A DNA stretch of 60,142 nt from an uncultured Prevotellaceae bacterium (GCA_900318915.1 ONMI01000066.1:1-60142), one strand, 5' to 3'; shown: positions 1 through 10,600, numbered from the stretch's first letter. Numbers and translations: made by a program. The notes: a model not told the origin generated them from the sequence alone.

Positions 1-116
1 TTAAAGGCAGTATTCCATAGAATTTGTTTCGGTCGCTTTTTGTTTTTATTCGGTGCATAGCGTCAAGTCTCATCGGTCGTATAGCCCGCTATACTCCCTT
101 TTCAACTTACACTCTG

Positions 117-170
117 CACACGACTAAAAATCAAAAATCGCCTCGACATAATTAATAGAACCCACCTTAA
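117..170 (+). repeat. Dispersed repeat of about 53 bp, copy A
   Basis: This stretch matches 52428-52480 in the same orientation with only about five substitutions. A 24-base block (132-155) is identical in both copies. Both copies lie roughly 150-180 bases upstream of a gene start. The rest of 1-297 holds no convincing gene. It does contain a small perfect palindrome at 79-94 (arms GTATAGC/GCTATAC). The repeat could be the edge of a decayed mobile element or an extragenic element family; nothing here identifies which. Confidence 0.7.
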
Positions 171-297
171 TAGAGGTCACATATCCAGAGTTATTTCTTG
201 CAAGCAACATTTCCTGCACGAGACATGTTTTTTCTGAATTAAGAGCACAATAAATCAATTACTACAGGAATACATCGGCCAAATTCTTTTTTTTTCG

Positions 298-1965
<1,668 letters not shown>

Positions 1966-2023
1966 GCGTTTGGCAAGGTTTTTGCTACAACGGTTGAAGA
2001 GACAAAGAAAAAACCACAAAGAT

Positions 2024-2620
2024 ATGGACGAGAAAGAAAAAGACTTAAAAGAGAAAGTAAACGCCGAGACTGAAGGCGCCACCAACACAGAAGAGACAGC
2101 AGCCCAGCCCGCCGAAGAGGCGGAAGCCACAGCCGAGGCCCCGGCCGAGGAAGCCCCCCAGGCGGAGGAGAATCCGCTTGAGGCCCTTGAGGAGAAACTG
2201 AAGGAGCAGGAAGACAAGAACCTGCGTCTGCGCGCCGAGTTTGAGAACTTCCGCAAGCGCACCATCAAGGAGAAAGCCGAGCTCATCATCAACGGTGCCG
2301 AGAAGACCGTGCAGGCCATGCTTCCCGTGGTAGACGACATGGAGCGTGCTCTGGACAACGCCCAGAAGAGCGACGATGTGGAAGCCCTGCGTGAGGGTAT
2401 GGACCTGATATACAAGAAGTTGATGAAAGCCCTTGAAGGTTTGGGGGTGAAACCCATCGACGCTGTGGGCAAGGAGTTTGACGTAGACTTCCACGAAGCC
2501 ATCGCCATGGTGCCCGGTATGGGCGACGATAAGAAGGGCAAGGTGATAGACTGCGTTCAGACCGGCTACACCATCAACGACAAAGTGATCCGTCATGCCA
2601 AAGTGGCTGTAGGACAATAA
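2024..2620 (+). CDS. grpE: GrpE nucleotide exchange factor
   Basis: GrpE releases ADP from DnaK in the Hsp70 folding cycle. The reading frame is open from 1901, but the start is placed at the ATG at 2024 (MDEKEKD), giving 198 residues. The earlier frame overlaps the end of the ABC-F gene and encodes nothing GrpE-like. The N-terminal third is acidic and rich in Ala/Glu (disordered). A long coiled-coil helix follows (EEKLKEQEDKNLRLRAEFEN and onward), with the family RAEFENFRKR motif, then the C-terminal beta domain (VDFHEAIAMVP). dnaJ follows after 24 bases, a standard chaperone pair. Confidence 0.96.
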   Translation: MDEKEKDLKEKVNAETEGATNTEETAAQPAEEAEATAEAPAEEAPQAEENPLEALEEKLKEQEDKNLRLRAEFENFRKRTIKEKAELIINGAEKTVQAMLPVVDDMERALDNAQKSDDVEALREGMDLIYKKLMKALEGLGVKPIDAVGKEFDVDFHEAIAMVPGMGDDKKGKVIDCVQTGYTINDKVIRHAKVAVGQ

Positions 2621-2644
2621 TTTCCCCAACCGAGAAAACAGACA

Positions 2645-3799
2645 ATGGCAAAGAGAGACTACTATGAAGTGTTAGGCGTGGGCAAGCAAGCCACGGACGA
2701 CGAGATCAAGACCGCCTACCGCAAGATAGCCATCAAATACCACCCCGACCGCAACCCCGGCGACAAGGAAGCCGAGGAGAAATTCAAGGAGGCCGCCGAG
2801 GCCTACGAGGTGCTCCACGACCCGCAGAAGCGCCAGCAGTACGACCAGTTCGGCTTTGAGGCCCCCGGCGGATTCGGCGGTTTCAGCAGCGGCGGTTTTT
2901 CTATGGACGACATTTTCTCCATGTTCGGCGACGTATTCGGCGGCCATGGCAGATTCGGTGGCTTCGGCGGTTTCGGCGGTGGCCAGCAGGGTCGTCCGCA
3001 GTACCGCGGCGGTGACCTTCGCCTGAAGGTCCGCCTTTCGCTTCAGGAGATTTCGACCGGTGTCACCAAGAAGTTCAAGGTACGCAAGGACGTGTGCTGC
3101 CCTCACTGCTCCGGCACGGGTGCCGAGCCCGGCAGCAGCAGCGAGCAGTGTCCCACCTGCCACGGCAGCGGCTACACGGTACGCACCAAGCGCACCATGT
3201 TCGGCATGATGCAGACGCAGGGTGTCTGTCCCACCTGCCAGGGTGAGGGCACCATCATCAAGAACAAGTGTAAGGAGTGCCAGGGCGAGGGCATTGTGAA
3301 AGGCGAGGAAGTGGTAGAGATCAAGATACCCGCCGGTGTGGCCGACGGTATGGTGGTGAACGTGCCCGGCAAGGGCAATGCCGGCCGCCACAACGGAATA
3401 AACGGCGACATCCAGGTATACATTGAGGAGGAAGAGAACGACACCTTCATCCGCCAGGAGACCGACCTGATCTACAACCTGCTGCTCGACTTCCCCACGG
3501 CCGCTTTGGGCGGCGAGGTGAAGATTCCCACCATCGAGGGCACCAAGCTGAAGATAAACATCGAGCCCGGCACCCAGCCCGGCACCACCAAGCGGCTGCG
3601 CGGCAAGGGTCTGCCCGTGGTGGAAGGCTACGGCCACGGCCGCGGCGACATCATTGTGAACATCAGCATCTACGTGCCGAAGACCCTGAGCCGCGACGAG
3701 AAGCACGAGTTGGAGAAGATGCGCGACAGCGACAACTTCAAGAGCGACACGAAGACGAAGAAGAGCATTTTCGACAAATTCAAGAACTATTTCAGCTGA
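2645..3799 (+). CDS. dnaJ: Chaperone DnaJ
   Basis: This is a full-length 384-residue type I Hsp40, the co-chaperone that stimulates DnaK and presents unfolded clients. An N-terminal J domain (about 1-70) carries the HPD motif (KYHPDRNPG). A long Gly/Phe-rich linker (about 75-120) follows. Four zinc-binding CxxCxGxG repeats are present ([32 protein letters not shown]), then the two substrate-binding beta domains. It lies 24 bases after grpE. A six-base-pair hairpin (GCTGAC/GTCAGC, 3795-3811) overlaps its stop codon before folC. Confidence 0.97.
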   Translation: MAKRDYYEVLGVGKQATDDEIKTAYRKIAIKYHPDRNPGDKEAEEKFKEAAEAYEVLHDPQKRQQYDQFGFEAPGGFGGFSSGGFSMDDIFSMFGDVFGGHGRFGGFGGFGGGQQGRPQYRGGDLRLKVRLSLQEISTGVTKKFKVRKDVCCPHCSGTGAEPGSSSEQCPTCHGSGYTVRTKRTMFGMMQTQGVCPTCQGEGTIIKNKCKECQGEGIVKGEEVVEIKIPAGVADGMVVNVPGKGNAGRHNGINGDIQVYIEEEENDTFIRQETDLIYNLLLDFPTAALGGEVKIPTIEGTKLKINIEPGTQPGTTKRLRGKGLPVVEGYGHGRGDIIVNISIYVPKTLSRDEKHELEKMRDSDNFKSDTKTKKSIFDKFKNYFS

Positions 3800-3819
3800 C
3801 ATATTGTCAGCCTCGACTT

Positions 3820-5121
3820 ATGACGTATCAAGAAACAGTAGACTATCTGTATCACTGCACCCCGGTTTTCGAGAAAATCGGGGTGGGTGCTTATAAGGAG
3901 GGACTCTCCACCACCCTCGCCTTCGACGAGCACTTCGGGCATCCTCACCGCCAGTTCCGCAGCATCCATGTGGCCGGCACCAACGGCAAGGGGTCCGTCT
4001 CACACAGTCTGGCCTCCATTCTTCAGGCCCAAGGTCTCAAGGTGGGCCTTTACACCTCGCCCCACCTGGTGGACTTCAGGGAGCGCATCCGTGTGAACGG
4101 TGTGTGCATCGGCGAGCAGTATGTGGTAGACTTCGTGGAGCAGGAGCGCGCCTTCTTCGAGCCCCTTCATCCTTCCTTCTTCGAGCTCACCACCGCCCTG
4201 GCCTTCAAATACTTCGCCGAGCAGCATGTAGACATCGCCGTGGTGGAAGTAGGACTGGGCGGCCGTCTCGACTGCACCAACATCATCACCCCCGAGGTGA
4301 GCGTGATTACCAACATCAGTCTGGACCACACCGAGCTTCTGGGCGGCACCCTCGAGTTGATAGCCGCCGAGAAGGCCGGCATCATGAAGGCCGGCGTGCC
4401 CGTGGTGATAGGCGAGCGGCAGGAAGCCACCGCCCCCGTCTTTACCTCCACGGCAGCCCGTGTGGGCGCCCCCCTTATCTTCGCCGAGGACGAGGGCGAG
4501 CTGCAGAGCGCCGCCCTCTGCCTGACCGGCGGTATGGACTACGAGACCGCCACCTTCGGGCATCTGCACGGCGAGCTGAGCGGCTTGTACCAACAGAAGA
4601 ACACGGCCACCATTCTGGCCGTTTGCCGGCAACTCATCGCCAAAGGCCTGCTACGGGACGACCCCGCCACGATAGCCGACGGTCTGGCCCATGTGGTGGA
4701 GCGCACCGGTCTGGTGGGCCGTTGGCAGCAGTTGCGCGAGCACCCCACCGTGGTGTGCGACACCGGACACAATGTGGGCGGCTGGATGTACCTCAGCGCT
4801 CAGCTTATGGCACAGGTGTGCGACCGCATGCGCATCGTGTTCGGCATGGTGAGCGACAAGGACATCAGCACCGTGATGAGCCTGCTGCCGAAAGATGCCG
4901 ACTACTACTTCACCCAGGCCTCGTCGAAGCGCGCCATCCCCGCTGAGGAAGTGGCCCGCATAGGCGCCGAGCACGGACTGCGCGGCAAGCGCTACGCCAC
5001 TGTGGCAGAAGCCTATCATGCCGCCCTGAGCGACGCCGGTTCCGACGACTTCATCTTCGTGGGCGGCAGCAGTTACGTGGTGGCCGACCTGCTGGCGGAG
5101 TGTAGGAGTGTAGGAGTGTAG
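3820..5121 (+). CDS. folC: Folylpolyglutamate / dihydrofolate synthase
   Basis: This 433-residue Mur-ligase-fold enzyme adds glutamate to dihydropteroate and/or reduced folates in the cytosol. The P-loop is GTNGKGSVSHSL near residue 50. The family motif VEVGLGGRLDCTN (around 140-150) and the C-terminal ligase segment VCDTGHNVGGW (around 315) are intact. It starts 20 bases after dnaJ and may be cotranscribed with it. The end of the gene runs into a short tandem repeat (GTAGGAGT units), so the last residues (RSVGV) may have been altered by repeat slippage. Confidence 0.93.
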   Translation: MTYQETVDYLYHCTPVFEKIGVGAYKEGLSTTLAFDEHFGHPHRQFRSIHVAGTNGKGSVSHSLASILQAQGLKVGLYTSPHLVDFRERIRVNGVCIGEQYVVDFVEQERAFFEPLHPSFFELTTALAFKYFAEQHVDIAVVEVGLGGRLDCTNIITPEVSVITNISLDHTELLGGTLELIAAEKAGIMKAGVPVVIGERQEATAPVFTSTAARVGAPLIFAEDEGELQSAALCLTGGMDYETATFGHLHGELSGLYQQKNTATILAVCRQLIAKGLLRDDPATIADGLAHVVERTGLVGRWQQLREHPTVVCDTGHNVGGWMYLSAQLMAQVCDRMRIVFGMVSDKDISTVMSLLPKDADYYFTQASSKRAIPAEEVARIGAEHGLRGKRYATVAEAYHAALSDAGSDDFIFVGGSSYVVADLLAECRSVGV

Positions 5122-5139
5122 ACATATGCTGGGCGGTCT

Positions 5140-5175
5140 GGGCTGAATGGGCGATGTGGGCTGAAAGGGCGATGT
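5140..5175 (+). repeat. 18-bp tandem duplication after folC
   Basis: The unit GGGCTGAATGGGCGATGT is followed at once by a second copy with one T-to-A change. A partial copy precedes it. It lies in the 210-base gap between folC and the galactose operon, next to the shorter repeat at the folC stop codon. No function is suggested. Confidence 0.75.
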
Positions 5176-5251
5176 GGGGGTAATGTGGTTTGGTATCTGC
5201 GCCCTGCATCTGCGCTAAAGCATTTTTAACATTTCAAGTAAATTGATTTTA

Positions 5252-5283
5252 CCGTAATAGATTTGCTATTACGGTTTTTTTTT
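5252..5283 (+). terminator. Intrinsic terminator after folC
   Basis: Perfect 9-bp stem CCGTAATAG/CTATTACGG with a five-base loop (ATTTG), followed by an uninterrupted T run. It ends the folC transcript. The downstream galM promoter overlaps it. Confidence 0.9.
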
Positions 5284-5293
5284 GTTTACTTTG
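5262..5293 (+). promoter_or_regulatory. Probable galactose operon promoter overlapping the terminator
   Basis: TTTG at 5262-5265 (inside the terminator loop) is followed after 20 bases by TTACTTTG (5286-5293), a 7 of 8 match to TAnnTTTG. The spacing is right for a Bacteroidetes -33/-7 pair. The start codon of galM is 39 bases downstream. Confidence 0.55.
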
Positions 5294-5331
5294 CAGACTA
5301 CATAGTATCCACTTATTAAACTTTTAATAGG

Positions 5332-6420
5332 ATGAACAAAACTGAAACAGAAAATCTCTGTGGCCTGAGAAGGGAAGACTTCCAGACCACTGTCAACGGT
5401 AAGCAGACCGATCTTTACATTCTGAAGAACAGTCTGGGCAACGAAGTAGCCATCACCAATTACGGAGGCGCCATCGTAGCCATCATGGTACCGGACCGCA
5501 ACGGCAATTATGCCAACGTGATACAAGGTCACGACAATATCCAAGACGTTATCAACTCTCCCGAACCTTATTTGTCGACACTGATAGGCCGTTACGGCAA
5601 CCGTATCTGCCGCGGTCAGTTCCGTCTGAAAGGCAAGGACTACCAGTTGGCCATCAACAACGGCCCGAATGCGCTTCACGGTGGTCCGAAGGGTTTCCAC
5701 GCCCGTGTGTGGGACGCCACCCAGATGAACGACCAGGCCCTGGTGCTGGAGCTTGTGTCGGCCTATGGTGAGGAAGGCTTCACCGGCGAGCTGAAAGTGA
5801 CGGTGGTGTACACGTTCACCAACGAGAACGAGCTGATGATTGAGTATCTTGCCACTACGAACAAGATGACCATCGTCAATCTGACCCACCACGCTTTCTT
5901 CAGCCTTGCAGGTATAGCCAATCCCACTCCCACCATCGAGGATCTGGAGTGTGAGATCAATGCCGACTTCTATCTGCCCATCGACGAGACCTCCATCCCG
6001 ACGGGCGAGATACGCTTTGTGAAGGACACCCCGTTCGACTTCCGCACCCCGAAGCCCATCGGCCGCGACATCGACGCCGACAACGAGCAGATTCGCAACG
6101 GTTCGGGCTACGACCACTGCTATGTGCTGAACAAGCGTGAGGAGGCCGAATTGAGTTTTGCCGCCCGCATCTACGAGCCCAACAGCGGCCGCACGATGGA
6201 CGTTTACACCACCGAGCCCGGCATCCAGCTCTACACCGACAACTTCGGCAGCGGCATTTCCGGCCAGCATGGTGCCACCTTCCCCCGCCGCAGCGCTGTG
6301 TGCTTCGAGGCCCAGCACTTCCCCGACAGCCCCAACCGTCCTTACTTCCCCTCGGTGGTGCTGAAGCCCGGCCGCCGCTACAAGCAGAAGACCATCTACC
6401 AGTTTGGCGTTCGCAAATAG
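5332..6420 (+). CDS. galM: Aldose 1-epimerase (cytosolic)
   Basis: The mutarotase interconverts alpha and beta anomers of galactose or another aldose, feeding galactokinase. The 362-residue protein has no signal peptide. Family landmarks are GRYGNRICRGQF, the catalytic-region histidine in NALHGGPKGF, a second histidine region THHAFFSL (family form NHTYFNL, so slightly divergent) and the catalytic glutamate region CFEAQHFPDSPN. galK follows 57 bases downstream, forming a galactose operon with the MFS permease. A second mutarotase with a lipoprotein signal lies at 9376. Confidence 0.93.
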   Translation: MNKTETENLCGLRREDFQTTVNGKQTDLYILKNSLGNEVAITNYGGAIVAIMVPDRNGNYANVIQGHDNIQDVINSPEPYLSTLIGRYGNRICRGQFRLKGKDYQLAINNGPNALHGGPKGFHARVWDATQMNDQALVLELVSAYGEEGFTGELKVTVVYTFTNENELMIEYLATTNKMTIVNLTHHAFFSLAGIANPTPTIEDLECEINADFYLPIDETSIPTGEIRFVKDTPFDFRTPKPIGRDIDADNEQIRNGSGYDHCYVLNKREEAELSFAARIYEPNSGRTMDVYTTEPGIQLYTDNFGSGISGQHGATFPRRSAVCFEAQHFPDSPNRPYFPSVVLKPGRRYKQKTIYQFGVRK

Positions 6421-6477
6421 GAAGACAGAAGAAAGGTATTATTATCACACATAACAACTATAAATCATCAAACGACT

Positions 6478-7728
6478 ATGGATATAGAATTTGTAAGAAG
6501 CCGCTTTATCAAACATTTTGACGGTCAGACCGGCCATGTGTACGCATCGCCGGGACGTATCAACCTCATTGGTGAGCACACCGACTACAACGGCGGTTTC
6601 GTTTTTCCGGGCGCAGTGGACAAAGGCATTATGGCCGAGATGCGCCCCAACGGTACCGAGAGTACCATCCGCGCCTACTCCATCGACCTGAAGGACCGTG
6701 TGGACTTCGACTTCCACGACGGCAAGGGACCCCGTGCCAGTTGGGCCCGCTACATCTACGGCATGGCGCTGGAGATGGAGAAACTCGGTGTGCCTGTGAA
6801 GGGCTTCAACATCGCCTTTGCCGGTGATGTGCCCTTAGGTGCCGGCATGTCATCGTCGGCCGCCATGGAGAGCTGCTTCGGCTGCGGTCTGAACGACCTG
6901 TTCGGTGAGAACAAGGTGTCGAAATGGGACATTGTGCTGGCCGGTCAGGCCACAGAGCACAACTACTGCGGTGTGAACTGCGGTATCATGGACCAGTTTG
7001 CCAGCGTGTTCGGCAAGGCCGGCAAGCTGATGCGTCTGGACTGCCGCAGCCGCGAGTTCGAATATTTCCCCTTCAACCCCGAGGGCTACAAGCTGGTGCT
7101 CATCAACTCGTGCGTGAAGCATGAGCTGGCCGGCTCTCCCTACAACGACCGCCGCAACTCTTGCGAGAATGTGGTCCGCCACATCGCCGCCAAGCATCCG
7201 GAGGGCAAGTTTGAGACCCTTCGCGACTGCACCTGGGAGCAGTTGGAGGAAGTGCGTGCCGAGGTGGGTGAGGAAGACTACACCCGTGCCCATTTCGTGC
7301 TGGGCGAGAAAGACCGCGTGCTGGCCGTTTGCGACGCCCTTGTTGCCGGCGACTACGAGACTGTGGGCAAGAAGATGTATGAGACCCACGAAGGCCTCTC
7401 GAAGGAATATGAGGTGAGCTGTGAAGAGCTCGACTTCCTGAACGATGTGGCCAAGGAGTGCGGTGTGACCGGTTCGCGCATCATGGGCGGCGGTTTCGGC
7501 GGCTGCACCATCAACCTTGTGAAAGACGAACTTTATGAGCCGTTTGTGAAGACCGCCTGCCAGAAATACTACGAGAAGTTCAACCGTGCCCCGAAGGTGT
7601 ACGACGTGGTAATCAGCGATGGCGAGTACAAACCGGAACATCGTTGCGATTATCACAATGTGTTTCATCTTTGCCATGATCAGTTTTGTGACCAACATGG
7701 GTGCTCCTTTCGGCAACATTTGGGGTGA
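6478..7728 (+). CDS. galK: Galactokinase with an abnormal C-terminal extension
   Basis: This GHMP-family enzyme phosphorylates galactose at C1 (Leloir pathway). All three signature regions are present: GRINLIGEHTDYNGG near residue 25, the phosphate-binding GAGMSSSAAMES around 125 and GGGFGGCTINLV around 345; the catalytic aspartate lies in CGIMDQFAS. Homologues usually end a few residues after VVISDG. Here the normal stop is absent, and about 36 extra residues are read from the next gene in a different frame. The coding sequence overlaps the permease gene by 110 bases. The core should be active; the tail looks like the product of a small deletion or recombination at the junction. Confidence 0.93.
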   Translation: MDIEFVRSRFIKHFDGQTGHVYASPGRINLIGEHTDYNGGFVFPGAVDKGIMAEMRPNGTESTIRAYSIDLKDRVDFDFHDGKGPRASWARYIYGMALEMEKLGVPVKGFNIAFAGDVPLGAGMSSSAAMESCFGCGLNDLFGENKVSKWDIVLAGQATEHNYCGVNCGIMDQFASVFGKAGKLMRLDCRSREFEYFPFNPEGYKLVLINSCVKHELAGSPYNDRRNSCENVVRHIAAKHPEGKFETLRDCTWEQLEEVRAEVGEEDYTRAHFVLGEKDRVLAVCDALVAGDYETVGKKMYETHEGLSKEYEVSCEELDFLNDVAKECGVTGSRIMGGGFGGCTINLVKDELYEPFVKTACQKYYEKFNRAPKVYDVVISDGEYKPEHRCDYHNVFHLCHDQFCDQHGCSFRQHLG

Positions 7729-9124
7729 ACACTTCCCTTTTGCCAAAGCATGGGGTAACCTTATGAATTTTGCCGCTTATCTCTTCATGGGTATTCCTGC
7801 AGGCAAGATGTTGGTGAAGTACGGCTACAAAAAAACTGCTTTGACTGCACTAATAGTTGGAATTATTGGACTCGTAATCCAATATCTTTCAAGTCATTTG
7901 GGTGCTGCTACAGAAGTATTCACATGGAAAGGTTATGAAACCACGAAATGGGTGCATGGCATAAAAGAAACATTCACATCAGATATACACGTAACACTTA
8001 ACCTTTTCATTTACATGCTGGGAGCATTTGTATGTGGATTCTGCGTCTGCATGCTAAATACTGTTGTAAATCCCATGCTTAACTTACTTGGGGGTGGTGG
8101 AAACAAGGGTAATCAATATATACAAATTGGTGGTACTCTTAACTCTTTAACAGGAACACTAACACCTTTACTTGCAGGCATCTTGGTTGGAGAAGTTACA
8201 AAGAAAACAAGTATGAACCAAGTTGCTCCACTTTTATTTATTGGTATTGCAGTATTTGCTGTATCATTTTTAATAATAAGTAAAGTTTCCATACCAGAAC
8301 CAACTTTAGGGAAAAAACAGCCAAAATATGAAAAAAGTCCATTAGCATTTCGTCACTGTCTCTTGGGAGTAATAGCTATCTTTTTCTATGTCGGAATAGA
8401 AATTGGCATTCCAATGGAACTTAACTTTTACGTTACTGATTTTACAAAAGGTATAGCTGCTCTTGGTGGAGCATTTGCTGCCGCTTATTGGTTTCTGATG
8501 ATGATAGGACGAGCATGCTCAAGTGCTTTGTCTGGTAAAATATCTACACGGATGCAATTATCATTTGTGTCATCAGTAGCAATCGTTTTATTGTTATTGG
8601 CTATTTTTATCCCCAAAAATAAAACTGTTAATGTTCCTAACTTTATTTATAACCCAATCAAGAAGACATCTGAGATTTTGAAGAAAGCAGAAATTCCAGA
8701 GGAGACAATAAGTAAATTTATTGTTACAAAGGATGCTAAACTATTAGATGAATATAAAGATAATTTACGGAATGAAGATATCGATAAGACTGTTGATGAG
8801 ATAATTTCCAATTTGGAAACACCTCAGATTCCAATTAGTGCTTTCATAATCTTTCTCTGTGGGTTATGCACTTCAATTATGTGGGGCGGCATTTTCAATT
8901 TAAGTGTTGAAGGACTTGGCAAATATACAGAAGCCGCTTCAGGCATCTTTATGACTCTTGTTGTAGGAGGAGGCATAATGCCATTAATACAAGAATCGTT
9001 AGCAAATTCTCCAAAAATCGGAATCATAAACAGCTACTGGCTGGTTATCGCCATGCTTGCCTACATTCTGTTCTATGCCCTGATAGGCAGCAAGAATGTG
9101 AACAAGGACATCCCCGTGGACTAA
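7619..9124 (+). CDS. MFS sugar permease (glucose/galactose type)
   Basis: This 501-residue inner-membrane transporter of the Bacteroidetes glucose/galactose MFS family has about 12 hydrophobic segments. Family signatures include MGIPAGKMLVKYGYKKTALT early and LCTSIMWGGIFNLSVEGLGK late. A charged insert (about residues 345-400, including EILKKAEIPEETISKF) lies between membrane segments, as in relatives. Its ATG lies inside the galK frame, with no obvious ribosome site. Base composition is mosaic: roughly 7830-9025 is AT-rich with A/T-ending codons, while the first 200 and last 100 bases match the GC-rich neighbours. The substrate is inferred as galactose from the operon. Confidence 0.9.
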   Translation: MASTNRNIVAIITMCFIFAMISFVTNMGAPFGNIWGEHFPFAKAWGNLMNFAAYLFMGIPAGKMLVKYGYKKTALTALIVGIIGLVIQYLSSHLGAATEVFTWKGYETTKWVHGIKETFTSDIHVTLNLFIYMLGAFVCGFCVCMLNTVVNPMLNLLGGGGNKGNQYIQIGGTLNSLTGTLTPLLAGILVGEVTKKTSMNQVAPLLFIGIAVFAVSFLIISKVSIPEPTLGKKQPKYEKSPLAFRHCLLGVIAIFFYVGIEIGIPMELNFYVTDFTKGIAALGGAFAAAYWFLMMIGRACSSALSGKISTRMQLSFVSSVAIVLLLLAIFIPKNKTVNVPNFIYNPIKKTSEILKKAEIPEETISKFIVTKDAKLLDEYKDNLRNEDIDKTVDEIISNLETPQIPISAFIIFLCGLCTSIMWGGIFNLSVEGLGKYTEAASGIFMTLVVGGGIMPLIQESLANSPKIGIINSYWLVIAMLAYILFYALIGSKNVNKDIPVD

Positions 9125-9153
9125 GGGAACCCCCTACAAGCTTCTTTATACCC

Positions 9154-9186
9154 AAGAGCGCTTTTCCGTCGTGGAAAAGCGCTCTT
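9154..9186 (+). terminator. Strong hairpin after the MFS permease gene
   Basis: A perfect 14-bp stem AAGAGCGCTTTTCC/GGAAAAGCGCTCTT encloses a five-base loop, 30 bases after the permease stop codon. The downstream T run is weak (GCTTTATG), so termination is likely but not textbook. Confidence 0.75.
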
Positions 9187-9240
9187 GCTTTATGCCTTGA
9201 CAAGAGAAGAAAAGCGCTCAAAAAGAGGAAGATATTCTTA

Positions 9241-9265
9241 AAAAAGTGTAAAAAATACACTTTTT
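9241..9265 (+). promoter_or_regulatory. Candidate operator palindrome before the arabinose operon
   Basis: Perfect 10-base arms AAAAAGTGTA and TACACTTTTT are separated by five A residues. The site lies 110 bases before the first arabinose gene, and no similar GTGTA/TACAC palindrome was seen elsewhere in the window. The operon encodes an AraR-type regulator, so this is a reasonable AraR-site candidate, but the published AraR motif was not compared. A near-match -7 box (TATTTTTA, 9332-9339) lies downstream. Confidence 0.4.
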
Positions 9266-9375
9266 GTGCAAAAAAAGCGGTTTTATGCTATAAAACATAT
9301 AAAAAGCTATACGCATATCGAAAAATAATTGTATTTTTACACCCAAAATCTTACATATCTATTAAAAACAATCTC

Positions 9376-10566
9376 ATGAAACATTTAAAGAGTATTATTA
9401 TCGGTGCGGGAATGGCTGGAATGCTGTTTACCGCATGTACCAAAGACGAGCCGAAACTGACCGTTTCCGGCCTTGACCCTGCCGCTTTCGACACCATCAT
9501 CGGCAATCTGAACGTGCAGCTCTTCACGCTGAAGAACTCCAACGGCATGGAAGTGTGTGTGACCAACTACGGCGGCCGCGTGGTGTCGCTCGTGGTGCCC
9601 GACAAGGACGGCAAGCCCACCGATGTGGTACTGGGTTTTGACAACATCGCCCAGTATGCCGACACGCTGAACACTCCCTCCGACTACGGTTCATCCGTGG
9701 GCCGCTACGCCAACCGCATCAACCAAGGCAAGATAACGGTCGACGGCAAGGAATACCAGTTGCGTCAGAACGACCGTCACGGTGAGATAGCCCACTGCCT
9801 GCACGGCGGCGGCAACACCGGTTGGATGCACAAGGTATGGGAAGTGGTGGAGAGCAACGACTCCGTGCTGAAGCTCTCTCTCATCTCTCCCGACGGCGAC
9901 AACGGCTTCCCCGGCGAGGTGAAGGCCACGGTGACCTATGCCGTATTGCCCAACAACACGCTCGACATACAGTGGGACGCCACCACCGACAAGGAGACCA
10001 TTGTGAACATGACCAACCACAACTACTACAATCTGAACGGCGACTTCTCACAGCCCGGCATGGACATGGTGCTGTATGTGAACGCCGACAACTTCACCCC
10101 CTCCGACGCCACCTATATGACCACCGGTGAGATACGTTCAGTGGAAGGCACTCCGATGGACTTCCGCACCCCCGCCGTGATAGCAGAGAAGATGGACACC
10201 AACTATGTGTACATCAAGAACGCCACCGGCTACGACCACAACTGGTGTCTGAACACCTACAGCCGCGAGAAGGGCGGCGACGACACCGTGGTGTGCGCCA
10301 GCCTCTACTCACCGAAGACCGGCATCTTCATGGAGATGTTCACCAACGAGCCCGGTGTGCAGGTTTACACCGGCAACTTCCAGGGTGTGGGTCCCGACGC
10401 CCAGATAGCCCGCAAGCACGGTGTGAAGTATCCCAAGCACGTGAGTGTGTGTCTGGAGAGTCAGAAATATCCCGACTCGCCCAACAAGAAAGAGTGGGTG
10501 CAGCCTACACTGAAGCCCGGTGAGACCTACCACAGCCACGCCGCCTACAAATTCTCCGTGAAATAA
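9376..10566 (+). CDS. Exported lipoprotein aldose 1-epimerase
   Basis: This 396-residue mutarotase begins with a lipoprotein signal peptide ending in MLFTAC, so it should be anchored in the envelope with its catalytic domain outside the cytosol. Landmarks are GRYANRINQGKI, ALHGG-like CLHGGGNTGWM, TNHNYYNLNG and the catalytic-glutamate region CLESQKYPDSPN. It is the first gene of the arabinose operon, 34 bases before a sodium/sugar symporter. The likely job is to equilibrate L-arabinose (or galactose) anomers before uptake. The equivalent gene in B. thetaiotaomicron is also placed next to the symporter. Confidence 0.9.
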   Translation: MKHLKSIIIGAGMAGMLFTACTKDEPKLTVSGLDPAAFDTIIGNLNVQLFTLKNSNGMEVCVTNYGGRVVSLVVPDKDGKPTDVVLGFDNIAQYADTLNTPSDYGSSVGRYANRINQGKITVDGKEYQLRQNDRHGEIAHCLHGGGNTGWMHKVWEVVESNDSVLKLSLISPDGDNGFPGEVKATVTYAVLPNNTLDIQWDATTDKETIVNMTNHNYYNLNGDFSQPGMDMVLYVNADNFTPSDATYMTTGEIRSVEGTPMDFRTPAVIAEKMDTNYVYIKNATGYDHNWCLNTYSREKGGDDTVVCASLYSPKTGIFMEMFTNEPGVQVYTGNFQGVGPDAQIARKHGVKYPKHVSVCLESQKYPDSPNKKEWVQPTLKPGETYHSHAAYKFSVK

Positions 10567-10600
10567 ACCCAAAACCTAATAACAAAAAAACAACCAACCA

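Noticed and set aside
1-116. Insertion sequence end at the left window edge
   Set aside because: There is a short palindrome and a dispersed repeat nearby but no transposase fragment or terminal inverted repeat pair that can be shown within the window.
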